Below are positions 8,004-16,503 of a stretch of DNA of 64,000 nt, piece after piece. The notes under the pieces were generated by a model. The model was not told the DNA's origin. It did not search any database and worked only from the letters and a program-made list of their open reading frames with translations. Positions within the stretch are counted from its first letter, which is position 1, and every line of letters starts with the position of its first letter. Location: positions 992,001 to 1,056,000 of the forward strand of contig NZ_AP025732.1 of assembly GCF_023734775.1 (NCBI RefSeq), in the 5' to 3' direction. This stretch comes from Nostoc cf. commune SO-36 (GTDB lineage: Bacteria; Cyanobacteriota; Cyanobacteriia; Cyanobacteriales; Nostocaceae). Both the position numbers and the translations under genes were made by a program.

Positions 8004-10076
8004 TTATCTATCCCGTTCAACTTCCATAATTTCCGTATATTCAAACTCGTTCGGACTTTGTTTCACCAAAGGATATCTTTCCCCACCCAACTCAATATAA
8101 TCTTGTTCGCAATCTGGCTTAGAAGAATAATACGTAAGCACATATTCTCTACCAATTCTGTCTGTCATTTCTGCTTCCACTTCACCCCGCCACTGAGTCT
8201 TAGTAACTAAAACTATCAACTGATTCGCTAATTGCGGAATTGTCTTCGCAATGTGTCGCCGCGAACTTTCATCCAAACTACCAAACGGCGAATCCATCAC
8301 AATTGGGAAAGTGCTACTATCGGGAATCATCATCATTTTCCGCTTTTCACTCCATTCCCGCACTTTGTCAATGATGCTGGCTATAAAGGATAAGCTGAGA
8401 ATTTGATTCTCCCCGGTAGAAGCTGCAACTGGCGCTTCCACACCTGTAGTATTTTCTACTAATGTCAGTTCATATTTATCGCTAATTTTAGGAATGTATG
8501 GAGTAACTGAAATCTCAGTAAATATTTCTTGTACTCGCTTTTCTAGTTGCAGGCGAAATTGTTGTTCTTGACGATTTCTAACTTCCGTTAACCGTTCGAT
8601 TGCATCTTGAGTGGCATTAATTCGGCGCTGTGCTAAAGTTTGCTTGTCTTCATTAAGCTTTTGTTTGGCGATTTGTTTGTTTAAACCTTCAATTTCAGTT
8701 GTGAGTTGAGCAATTTGCTGTTGATTTGCACCCTGTTCTCGATTTAATTCATCAATTTTACTTTCAATTTCATCTAATCGTTTTTGTAAACTGCTAATTT
8801 CTTCATTAGCATCTTTTCGCAACCGTTCTTGAATATTGTCTAAATCGCCTTCAATTTGAGATATACTTTGCCTTAATTGATTAATCCTAGTTTGTTCTCT
8901 ATCAACTTCTTCCCAAAAACCTATAGCTTGCTTATCAATTTCATCTACTTGTGCGCTCATCCGAATTGCAGTTTCTTCTACCGCCGAAGAACCGGCTTTA
9001 TTTAACCAAGTACTCACATGAGTATGAGAATGATTACCTTCGTGCAACTCTGCACCACAAATACAACGTTCAGAATTGAGTAAATCATTCACAAATTCCC
9101 GCGAAATTCCTGATGTTAATTCGCCGCGCTGCTTCAAATCATTGATAATTTCTCGAAACTGCGATGTAGTTTCTGAGAGTAAAACGGTATAACCCCGCGC
9201 GGAAATAACTTTTTTTAGCGCCTCTTTAGTTTTTTTATATTCTTCTTGATTCGCAAGTTTCTGTGATTCTAAATCCTGCCATCTTTCTTGTAATTCTTTA
9301 GCAGCACTCAATTCTCGCAAACGGTTACTTGTCTCTTTCTTAAAAGTTTGCTGATATTCTAACTCTTCTTTAATTTCAGTTTGCCGTTTGGTAATGCGTT
9401 CACGTTCTTGTTCTATCTTCTCTTGCTGTCGTAATAGTTGTTTAGTTTCAGAATCACCAATTGCTTTCAAATCATTTTCTAGAGTTTTTTTAGCATCTCC
9501 TAAATGTCTGATGGAACGGTTGATTACTTCTACACCCAAGAAAATTTTTGTAGCTTCGGCAATTTCAGCTTTTTTATCAGAACGAACGATTTCTTCAATT
9601 CGTTCCCCGTCAAAGAAAAAATATTGATGTAAAGTAGCGGGTAAAATTTGATTAATTATATCGTCTGGTTGCTGAATTGGTATATTCCATTTGCCATCAT
9701 CCGCACCAACCCACATGGTTAATTGAGTTTTACCTGCGTCAAAATCACCTTCGTTTTTATAACCCCGACAGGCACGTTTCACTCGATAGCGTTTACCTTC
9801 ATGTTCCCAGCCAATCTCTACCCAACATTCTACAGCTTGACCTTTTTGGGTTTCTGCGATCGCACGCTTATTCACTAACTGCTCTATCGATGCGAACGCT
9901 GCACTAAATTTATCATACAATACCCACGTAAAGGCATTCAGCAAGCTAGTTTTACCAGAGCCATTATTGCCATGAATAATTGTCGTGTTCTGAGCATCTC
10001 CCCCAGCCAGAATCATCTCTGGTGTCGTACCATAAAAGGAGCGAAAGTTGCAGAGCTTGATTGAAGTCAGCTTCAT
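8004..10076 (-). CDS. dndD: DndD, SMC/Rad50-like ATPase of DNA phosphorothioation
   Basis: A 690-residue ABC/SMC-type ATPase. Walker A is IIHGNNGSGKTS (about residues 33-44). A long coiled coil (about 190-530) is interrupted near residue 337 by a CICG zinc-hook-like motif. The ABC signature region TGENQILSLSF lies near 553 and Walker B FPIVMDSPFGSLDE near 590-600. DndD is thought to open or nick DNA for sulfur insertion by DndC. The start ATG overlaps the stop of a small upstream gene (ATGA), pointing to coupled translation. Confidence 0.92.
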   Translation of the reverse strand: MKLTSIKLCNFRSFYGTTPEMILAGGDAQNTTIIHGNNGSGKTSLLNAFTWVLYDKFSAAFASIEQLVNKRAIAETQKGQAVECWVEIGWEHEGKRYRVKRACRGYKNEGDFDAGKTQLTMWVGADDGKWNIPIQQPDDIINQILPATLHQYFFFDGERIEEIVRSDKKAEIAEATKIFLGVEVINRSIRHLGDAKKTLENDLKAIGDSETKQLLRQQEKIEQERERITKRQTEIKEELEYQQTFKKETSNRLRELSAAKELQERWQDLESQKLANQEEYKKTKEALKKVISARGYTVLLSETTSQFREIINDLKQRGELTSGISREFVNDLLNSERCICGAELHEGNHSHTHVSTWLNKAGSSAVEETAIRMSAQVDEIDKQAIGFWEEVDREQTRINQLRQSISQIEGDLDNIQERLRKDANEEISSLQKRLDEIESKIDELNREQGANQQQIAQLTTEIEGLNKQIAKQKLNEDKQTLAQRRINATQDAIERLTEVRNRQEQQFRLQLEKRVQEIFTEISVTPYIPKISDKYELTLVENTTGVEAPVAASTGENQILSLSFIASIIDKVREWSEKRKMMMIPDSSTFPIVMDSPFGSLDESSRRHIAKTIPQLANQLIVLVTKTQWRGEVEAEMTDRIGREYVLTYYSSKPDCEQDYIELGGERYPLVKQSPNEFEYTEIMEVERDR

Positions 10077-10246
10077 CGCACCTCCTCCTTAATAATGTCT
10101 AAAATATTATCATTTATATGGCTGTTAATCTTTTTATCTAGCCTGCCTTTTTCTAGCTTCCATACGCGCTCAATAATTTGCCGTACTTCCGGCGGTGCGC
10201 TAGTTATTGGCTCCTGCACATCGTCGATATTCGCCTCTTGTGACAT
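10073..10246 (-). CDS. Small protein translationally coupled to dndD
   Basis: A 57-residue ORF (MSQEANIDDVQEPITSAPPE at its start, then RQIIERVWKLEKGRLDKKIN) whose TGA overlaps the dndD ATG in an ATGA arrangement. The size, charge pattern and overlap suggest a real gene. Small Dnd or other DNA-modification-associated proteins of this size are known, but I cannot assign a named family. It is too short to be DndE as usually described (about 110 residues), and DndE is not otherwise seen in this window. Confidence 0.6.
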   Translation of the reverse strand: MSQEANIDDVQEPITSAPPEVRQIIERVWKLEKGRLDKKINSHINDNILDIIKEEVR

Positions 10247-10618
10247 ATCGGATTTTAAAATATAGTTTTTCTACATTTTAACTTTCTCTAGTGCTGAAAT
10301 AGCCTCAGTAAAGCCACTGTTTACGTTATCTTGGAATTTGCAAAAATACTTTTTGCAAATTTATAATTTTCTTTGAAAAACTACTTTATTATTTAATCGT
10401 TATCTGTTATTATTAATGCTAACTAATCTATATTATAATAGGATGTATTTGAAATTTTTAAAGCAGCTTATGTCCCATTATTATCAAATTCATAATCTTA
10501 TTATTTCATATTTAATACCACTTGTTTCTAAACTCGCAAAAATTTTACAAAAACATATATAACTTACGCAAATCTTGTGATTTCTGTGTTGTGTTTATAC
10601 TAAAGCAGTATTAATTTA
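10247..10618. other. A/T-rich intergenic stretch upstream of the dndD operon
   Basis: About 370 bp with no credible ORF. It is very A/T-rich and probably contains the promoter for the small gene and dndD on the minus strand and for the broken gene on the plus strand. No convincing operator or hairpin was seen. A CTTACGCAAAT stretch near 10562 resembles ends of dispersed Nostoc repeats. Confidence 0.5.
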
Positions 10619-10926
10619 ATGGAAGCTTTACCCGATAAGTGGGGAGATATCCAACCTGATATTGTATATTTTTGTACCACTGGTCTGCTAGTTTCATTTG
10701 CAGAGTCACAGATAAAGCTGGGATTAAAATATGATCATAAGGGCAAACATTTAAAAGCCATTGAGAAAGGGCAAGTCTCCCTTCGCGGTAATGTTGGGTT
10801 GGTGGCTTCCAGGAATCCGGCTACGATTTGAAATCTAAAGTCTTAGGTAAAGGTGGCGACCGCCGATTTCATGCAAAATTTATTGATGGTGTCTTACATT
10901 TCCCTGGTTTGGTAACAGAACATTAA
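10619..10926 (+). pseudogene. Unrecognised short gene or gene fragment, frameshifted
   Basis: The first frame (from ATG 10619) reads DIQPDIVYFCTTGLLVSFAE and on to LRGNVGL, then hits a stop at 10829. One missing base near 10800 joins it to a second frame, GFQESGYDLKSKVLGKGG followed by RRFHAKFIDGVLHFPGL, ending at TAA 10924-10926. The joined product would be about 100 residues. I do not recognise the family. It sits 12 bp upstream of another unknown gene in the same direction. The pairing resembles a toxin-tip/immunity arrangement, but that is only a guess. Confidence 0.4.
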
Positions 10927-10938
10927 ACCCACGTAATT

Positions 10939-11334
10939 ATGACAATACTGGAATTAAAAAATCATCAAGTCTGGCGAGATTTAACTGAAATATTAGAAAA
11001 TTTAGATGCTAATATTCTTGTTCAAGAACATCTTGAAAAATCTGATTATAAAGTGTGTGGCTATTGGGATGAGCAAGATAAATATTATGAAACAATTACG
11101 TTACCTCGTACACTAAAAACCGAATTAGTTAGCAGTTCTATTGGTGTTACTCACACTGAACGTTTTTTACAACTAAAGTTTTCACTGATAGGTGATAGTG
11201 CTGATGCCACACAAGCACCAAATCATCATATTCAAAAGATTGGTGAGTTAGTTCTTATTTATGATGAAAATCTAGAATTTGTTGATGAAAATTGGTTCTT
11301 ATATGTCGATTCTCCAATACTTGAAATAAGTTAA
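10939..11334 (+). CDS. Hypothetical protein, 131 residues
   Basis: An intact acidic ORF (MTILELKNHQVWRDLTEILE at its start) without signal peptide or membrane segment. No known domain is recognised. It starts 12 bp after the preceding broken ORF and is probably co-transcribed with it. Its small, acidic, soluble character would fit an immunity-type partner, but nothing in the sequence proves this. Confidence 0.55.
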   Translation: MTILELKNHQVWRDLTEILENLDANILVQEHLEKSDYKVCGYWDEQDKYYETITLPRTLKTELVSSSIGVTHTERFLQLKFSLIGDSADATQAPNHHIQKIGELVLIYDENLEFVDENWFLYVDSPILEIS

Positions 11335-11353
11335 ACTTCACTTATTGTTTGCA

Positions 11354-13012
11354 TCAATTTGTGGGCAGAATTCGTTGTGTCGTAAGGTTTTCATTATCTC
11401 TCACCGTGGATGTTTGAACAAACACATAAAACTCACTATTGCGCATTCTAAAGTCTTCAGGAATGAGATAGCTTTGAATTGGCTCTGTTAGCACTAACCC
11501 AAATCCTAATATATATATTCTCTGATTTATCATCAAATATCTAATAAACCATATCGTTTTTGTAAATTCAAGTAACTTCATTCTTGCAACCCCAGCGTTA
11601 TCAGCTAAATCAGCAAACTCTACAAAGCGCCGTAATTCTTTTTTCAACAAATTACGCTCAACTTCGATAGTTTCTCTATCTAAATCTGGTGGCAAAACAA
11701 TCATGTCAAATATTGTCGCGCGTTCTTTACCCGGATGAGGACGTAAAACTCGCCCCCGTCGCTGGATAAATTGGCGAGGATTTCCAGAACTTGATAAAAT
11801 CACCGCAGTTTGAATTGCTGGAATATCAACACCTTCATCTAAACAACGAATTGCAACTAAACCTTGCAACTCTCCACTTTCAAATTGATGGCGCAATATT
11901 TCCCTTTCTTGTAAAGTTGTTTGAGCCGTATAGGTGCTTACCTTGTACCCCAAATCTACTCCCAGAATTTTAGCAACAGCTTTAAGTTGGCGTAGAGAAG
12001 AACGTTGTCCCGCATCTTGGGAACCATCACTGCAATAAAAAAGAGTGTGAGTAGTTTCGCGGCGAGTTGTCATTAATTCATGCAAGGCAGTTAATTTATT
12101 TTCTGCTGCACCAATTAATCTTGCCCTTTGCATCAACAACGGCTTTAAATCTTCATTGTCTTCAAAATTTCCCGCTTGTCCATTTTCTCTATCTCGATAA
12201 AGTAGCGATCGCCCAATTCTTTTGGTTAACTTTAAATAGGCAATACTTTCAGCTTCAGTTAACTCTACCAGTACCGGATAATATAGATAATGTACTAAAG
12301 CACCTTGAGCGATCGCATCCCTCAAAGTAAACTCTGGTTGGAGAACTGGGCCAAAATAATCAAATAGAGATTGTGTGCCAAAATCATCAAAATACCTCTC
12401 CGGTGTGGCAGATAAAGCTAGCCTCAACCCAACACTGCGCGGTAAACTTTCTTCTAACTTGGGTGCGCCTAAATTATGCGCCTCATCCCCAATAATTAGA
12501 GTTTTGGCGGGAAAATATTTGAGTTGAGACTGAAAACCATCTCCAATTAAAGTAGAGTTCGTAGTAATTACTGTGACAAACCGTTGAGAACCAGAACGCA
12601 GATTATAAATTTGGGTAGAAAGTTGACTTTGCCAAGTGCGTAAATTCTCAAAAGCTAAAATGGGTTGCAAATTAAACTTTTCGCATTCTCGCGCCCATTG
12701 GGTAACAAGATGGCGGTAGGGACATACCACCACCAGAACTTGTAAATTAATCTGCTGATATAATTCACAAGCGATCGCTAATGCGGTAATAGTTTTACCA
12801 CTACCAGTAGCCATTTTCAGCGTCCCTCTGCCATTGTTGGTAAACCAGCTAGCGATCGCTTGGCGCTGATATTGCCGCAATTGCAGAGACGAAGGCATTC
12901 TTGGGCATCCTGGTAATGGTTGCGTGTAATAACTGCCCTTACTTTCCCTTGCAAACGGTAATTTCAATCGGAAAGTGGGCAGTTGCTGCACTGAATTTTT
13001 CGTCAGGTACAT
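11354..13012 (-). CDS. DEAD/DEAH helicase-type Dnd restriction protein, 3' frameshift
   Basis: Superfamily 2 helicase with Walker A MATGSGKTITALA, DEAH box IIGDEAHNLG, motif III LALSATPERY, and motif VI FIQRRGRVLRPH in the C-terminal RecA-like half. It resembles the cyanobacterial 'DNA phosphorothioation system restriction enzyme' family that sits with dnd genes. The read frame gives 552 residues, but the last 70 or so look foreign. Deleting one T (in plus-strand AAA at 11564-11566) changes KLLEFTKTIW into KLLELQKRYGLLDI followed by a stop at 11533-11535, a natural-looking end at 492 residues. The helicase core is unaffected. Confidence 0.8.
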   Translation of the reverse strand: MYLTKNSVQQLPTFRLKLPFARESKGSYYTQPLPGCPRMPSSLQLRQYQRQAIASWFTNNGRGTLKMATGSGKTITALAIACELYQQINLQVLVVVCPYRHLVTQWARECEKFNLQPILAFENLRTWQSQLSTQIYNLRSGSQRFVTVITTNSTLIGDGFQSQLKYFPAKTLIIGDEAHNLGAPKLEESLPRSVGLRLALSATPERYFDDFGTQSLFDYFGPVLQPEFTLRDAIAQGALVHYLYYPVLVELTEAESIAYLKLTKRIGRSLLYRDRENGQAGNFEDNEDLKPLLMQRARLIGAAENKLTALHELMTTRRETTHTLFYCSDGSQDAGQRSSLRQLKAVAKILGVDLGYKVSTYTAQTTLQEREILRHQFESGELQGLVAIRCLDEGVDIPAIQTAVILSSSGNPRQFIQRRGRVLRPHPGKERATIFDMIVLPPDLDRETIEVERNLLKKELRRFVEFADLADNAGVARMKLLEFTKTIWFIRYLMINQRIYILGFGLVLTEPIQSYLIPEDFRMRNSEFYVFVQTSTVRDNENLTTQRILPTN

Positions 13013-13060
13013 ATTTATTTAGTCATTAGTCATTGGTACTTATCTTTCCCATTCCCCAAT

Positions 13061-13666
13061 TCAGTTGTAACCACGCCAAACACCAATGAGTGAACCCTGC
13101 ACCTGTACTTGTATAGCGCTGACTTCAATGGGATTGTACTTAGGATTTGCCGGTTTAAGGGTAACGCGATCGCCTTGGCGATAAAAACGTTTTAATGTAG
13201 TACCAAATCCATCGACTCTGGCGGCAACGATAGTACCATTTTTTAAATGATTTGGTTCTGCTACTGGACGCAGAAATACTACATCGCCATCAGTAATTAA
13301 ATCTTCAATCATGCTATCGCCAGCTACGCGCAAAGCATAGGTTTGGGGAGGTAAATCGAAATTAGAAAAGTCTAAATGATCTACAGCATCAGTAAACGGT
13401 TCTATTAAACCACCAGCCGCGATCGTGCCCAAAATTGGTACACCTTGTTTAACAGGACGCAAAATCCGAATTGTTCGCGCTTGTCCTTCAGTCCATTCGA
13501 TATATCCTTTAGTGCGTAAATGCTCTAAACGACTTTGAATTGGTGCTGGTGACTTCAAGTTCATCGCTTGCATCATTTGCCTAATTGAAGGCGAATGCTG
13601 GTGCGATCGGATGTATTCTGCCAACCATTCGTAAAGTTCTTGTTGAGCTTCCGTTAGACGTTCCAT
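13061..13666 (-). CDS. lexA: LexA-type transcriptional repressor
   Basis: A 201-residue LexA from ATG at 13666; the longer in-frame extension upstream lacks family similarity. The N-terminal winged helix reads RQMMQAMNLKSPAPIQSRLE. The cleavage bond is Ala84-Gly85 in GTIAAGGLIEP, and the catalytic pair is Ser118 (VAGDSMIED) and Lys159 (GFGTTLKRF). All self-cleavage residues are therefore present, unlike some cyanobacterial LexA proteins that have lost them. A LexA box lies 32 bp upstream, suggesting autoregulation. Confidence 0.93.
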   Translation of the reverse strand: MERLTEAQQELYEWLAEYIRSHQHSPSIRQMMQAMNLKSPAPIQSRLEHLRTKGYIEWTEGQARTIRILRPVKQGVPILGTIAAGGLIEPFTDAVDHLDFSNFDLPPQTYALRVAGDSMIEDLITDGDVVFLRPVAEPNHLKNGTIVAARVDGFGTTLKRFYRQGDRVTLKPANPKYNPIEVSAIQVQVQGSLIGVWRGYN

Positions 13667-13697
13667 AAATTTGCGGGAAGTAATTATTAATGTCTCT

Positions 13698-13711
13698 AGA
13701 ACATTAGTACT
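13698..13711 (-). promoter_or_regulatory. LexA box upstream of lexA
   Basis: On the minus strand the site reads AGTACTAATGTTCT, which fits the published cyanobacterial consensus RGTAC-N3-DGTWCB at every position. It lies 32 bp upstream of the lexA start, as expected for an autoregulatory operator. Confidence 0.8.
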
Positions 13712-13876
13712 ACAAAAAACTCCCGATAACAAGAGAAAAGTAAAAATATGAAAGGCAAAAGCAAAATTATTTTCTTCTCTTTTGCCTTTTGACAAATAAG
13801 AATATAACAGGGTACAGGTTACAGGTTAGAGGTTACAAGCAAGAAAACTATACCCTATCCCCTGTGCCCTATTCCC

Positions 13877-14797
13877 TTACTGTGCCCCTAAAAGACTTGC
13901 AAGTAAAGCTTTTTGAGCGTGTAAGCGATTTTCTGCCTGTTCCCAAACTCGTGATTGAGAACCTTCAATAACAGCTTCGGTAATTTCTTCACCACGATGG
14001 GCTGGTAAGCAGTGTAAAACAATTGCCTCTGGTTCCGCAAGACTCAATAGGTGTTCCGAAATTTGGTAAGGCTGGAAAATTGGCATCCGGTTGTCGGCTT
14101 CTGCTTCTTGCCCCATACTCGCCCAAACATCAGTGTAAAGTACATTAGAATCCTTAGCTGCTAACTCTGGATCGTCAGTGACGAGGACTTCCGTTTTGTT
14201 ATTAGCGATCGCTCTTGCTTGTTCTACAATCTTAGAATCTGGCTCATATCCGCTAGGGGTGGCAATTCTGACATTCATCCCCACCAAAGCACAACCCAAC
14301 ATCAGAGAATTAGCCACATTATTCCCATCACCCACGTAGGTTAAAGTTAACCCAGCAAGAGTACCAAAGCCTTCTTGAATCGTCAATAAATCAGCTAATA
14401 CCTGACAGGGATGTTCTGCATCAGTCAGCGCATTAATCACCGGAATATTTGCATAGTGAGCAAAAGTTTCCAAATCCTGCTGTGCAAAAGTGCGAATTGC
14501 CAAAACATCCAGATATCGATCTAACACCCGCGCTGTATCCTGTAAAGGTTCCCCGCGACTAACTTGAGTAACATTAGGGTTGAGATCGATTACCTGTCCA
14601 CCCAGTTGGTACATCGCCACTGTAAAACTTACCCGCGTGCGAGTTGAAGCTTTGGAGAACAACAACCCCAAAACTTTATTACACTGCAACTTCAACAGCT
14701 GTGATTTAAGTTGAGTTGCCAATTGCAGGAGTTCTTGAACTTCTATTGGACTGAAGTCCGCCAGACTTAATAAATCTCGTCCGATCAACGCTGCCAT
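13877..14797 (-). CDS. argF: Ornithine carbamoyltransferase
   Basis: 306 residues from ATG at 14797; an upstream in-frame extension (to 14863) does not look native. It carries the carbamoyl-phosphate loop STRTR (51-55), HPCQ (129-132) and the ornithine-binding HCLPAHRGEE near the C-terminus. It catalyses ornithine plus carbamoyl phosphate to citrulline in arginine synthesis, in the cytoplasm. It stands alone, between lexA and the tRNA gene. Confidence 0.95.
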   Translation of the reverse strand: MAALIGRDLLSLADFSPIEVQELLQLATQLKSQLLKLQCNKVLGLLFSKASTRTRVSFTVAMYQLGGQVIDLNPNVTQVSRGEPLQDTARVLDRYLDVLAIRTFAQQDLETFAHYANIPVINALTDAEHPCQVLADLLTIQEGFGTLAGLTLTYVGDGNNVANSLMLGCALVGMNVRIATPSGYEPDSKIVEQARAIANNKTEVLVTDDPELAAKDSNVLYTDVWASMGQEAEADNRMPIFQPYQISEHLLSLAEPEAIVLHCLPAHRGEEITEAVIEGSQSRVWEQAENRLHAQKALLASLLGAQ

Positions 14798-15157
14798 GCT
14801 TCCGATGTGTAAAGAACAATTATATATTTCTGTTGCTTTACTAACCGGGTCAAAAAAATACAATTTTAGAACTTTACCAGATATTTTTGCGTCCAGCCCA
14901 GGATATGAATATTAATTGATCAACTTTATCGAACAGAATTCAGGAGTCAGGAGTCAGAATTCAGCAATGTTTTCAGCGACCCGTATTGCGAGTCTTGCCT
15001 ACGGCACGCTGTTCGTGTTCGATATTGCCCAAATTTCTGGTCTTTTAGCCTAATTTCTGAAGAGGCAGATATTTTTTAGTATCTACAGCTAGACAAACAA
15101 ATAGACTATGGTACAATGATAAATCGTGGTTGCTACTTAAGAGCGATCGCTAAAGTT

Positions 15158-15229
15158 GCCAGCATAGCACAGTGGTAGTGCATCCGACTTGTAATCGGAA
15201 GGTCGCGAGTTCAAATCCCGCTGCTGGCT
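15158..15229 (+). tRNA. tRNA-Thr (TGT)
   Basis: The acceptor stem GCCAGCA pairs with TGCTGGC. The anticodon arm is TCCGA-CTTGTAA-TCGGA with anticodon TGT, and the T-arm has GTTCAAATC. 72 bases without encoded CCA. It is preceded by a HIP1 site at 15142-15149. Confidence 0.95.
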
Positions 15230-15246
15230 TTCGACAAAAAAATTGT

Positions 15247-15666
15247 TTATGTAATATTATTTAAAAGCCGATCGCGAATTGCTTTGAGTTGTTCTTGAGT
15301 CTTAATTGGCTCTCGCGGTGCTGGCAATTCGCTATTAGGCCAGTTAGGTAAATCATTGCAGGGACATAATAACGCCGGCATCCCAACGTTCCGTGCGGCT
15401 ACTGGCATACTACATCGGCTACAAGGTAGCATATCCCATGCTGGTGTCAACAGTTCAGCAATGGTTTCGGATGTACCCTCCAGGTAACAATCACCCGATT
15501 CAGGTGAGATAATTTTCTGCCAGCACTCTTCAAATTCTTCACTATAGCGATCGCCATTTAACACCTCTTGGGGCAAAATGCTTGCCTTACCGTTGCTCGT
15601 AATCACTTTTTTACCCAACTGAAACCAGTAGGCAAGATATGCTCTAACTTCTTGTTTGGTTGCCAT
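15247..15666 (-). CDS. Conserved cyanobacterial hypothetical protein with Cys motifs
   Basis: 139 residues with no signal peptide. A central cysteine cluster (CSRCSMPV ... LLCPC) looks like a small zinc-binding knuckle. I recognise no named family, and the function is unknown. It is convergent with tRNA-Thr and 46 bp downstream of the cobU start on the same strand, so the two could be co-transcribed. Confidence 0.65.
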   Translation of the reverse strand: MATKQEVRAYLAYWFQLGKKVITSNGKASILPQEVLNGDRYSEEFEECWQKIISPESGDCYLEGTSETIAELLTPAWDMLPCSRCSMPVAARNVGMPALLCPCNDLPNWPNSELPAPREPIKTQEQLKAIRDRLLNNIT

Positions 15667-15712
15667 AATAAAATTTTAGATTTGAGATTTGAGATTAATT
15701 TGCATCAATAGT

Positions 15713-16288
15713 TTAAGAATCTTGACTCCTAAATGTTCCAGCATCCCTTGTATTTGGCAATGGCGAACCAAGGATGCTGAGATTGAGGACATGACCACCA
15801 GTCACTAAATAAACAGTTTCGCTGAGTGTACTTAGCTGGCGCACTAAAGAACCGAGGCGATCGCGGAACGTCCTCCCAAGAGGATAAGCTGGTACTACAC
15901 CCCAACCGACCTCTTCTGCGACAAATAATATATCAGCAGCAACCAGATCCACCGTCTCTAAAAACTCCGCAACAATATTTTCCCAGGTAAATTCGTCCTG
16001 TTCTAGGAAATTAGCAACCCAAGTTCCTAAAGAATCTACTAAAAGGCAGGTGTAGGGTTTGGCATCGGCGAGGGTAGCAGACAGTTCCATAGGTACAGAT
16101 AAAGTTACCCAGTCTTGGGGACGACGTTGTTGATGTTCGAGAATGCGTTGATGCCACTCTTGATCATCTGGATTATCAGTGGCTGTTGCTACGTAAACAA
16201 CTGCTTTTCCTGACTGTATGGCTAGAGTTTCTGCCCATTCACTTTTACCAGATCGTGCTGGCCCTGTTACTAAGATGATTTTACCCAA
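15713..16288 (-). CDS. cobU: Adenosylcobinamide kinase / guanylyltransferase
   Basis: 191 residues, the usual length for CobU/CobP. The N-terminal P-loop is LVTGPARSGKSEWAE. The family motifs VYVATA and LVDSLGTWVAN follow, and the C-terminal GRTFRDRLGSL region is also present. It phosphorylates adenosylcobinamide and transfers GMP in the lower-ligand branch of cobalamin synthesis. The start is ATG at 16288. No riboswitch was recognised in the upstream 215 bp. Confidence 0.92.
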   Translation of the reverse strand: MGKIILVTGPARSGKSEWAETLAIQSGKAVVYVATATDNPDDQEWHQRILEHQQRRPQDWVTLSVPMELSATLADAKPYTCLLVDSLGTWVANFLEQDEFTWENIVAEFLETVDLVAADILFVAEEVGWGVVPAYPLGRTFRDRLGSLVRQLSTLSETVYLVTGGHVLNLSILGSPLPNTRDAGTFRSQDS

Positions 16289-16503
16289 AGTTGTTTCCTG
16301 AATATTTTAACAATATGCCTACAATTGCAATTTATCACCGCATTTTTTACTTAATCAGTGATACTTTTGGTTTCAAATAACTTTATAAAGGATAAAATTA
16401 GCACCAGCATCATTAATGCACAACTGACAACAGCCGAAAATCCCAACAACCCCATTCTTAATTATTCAATACCACTGGGGATAGCAAATTTTAGGATATT
16501 TTT

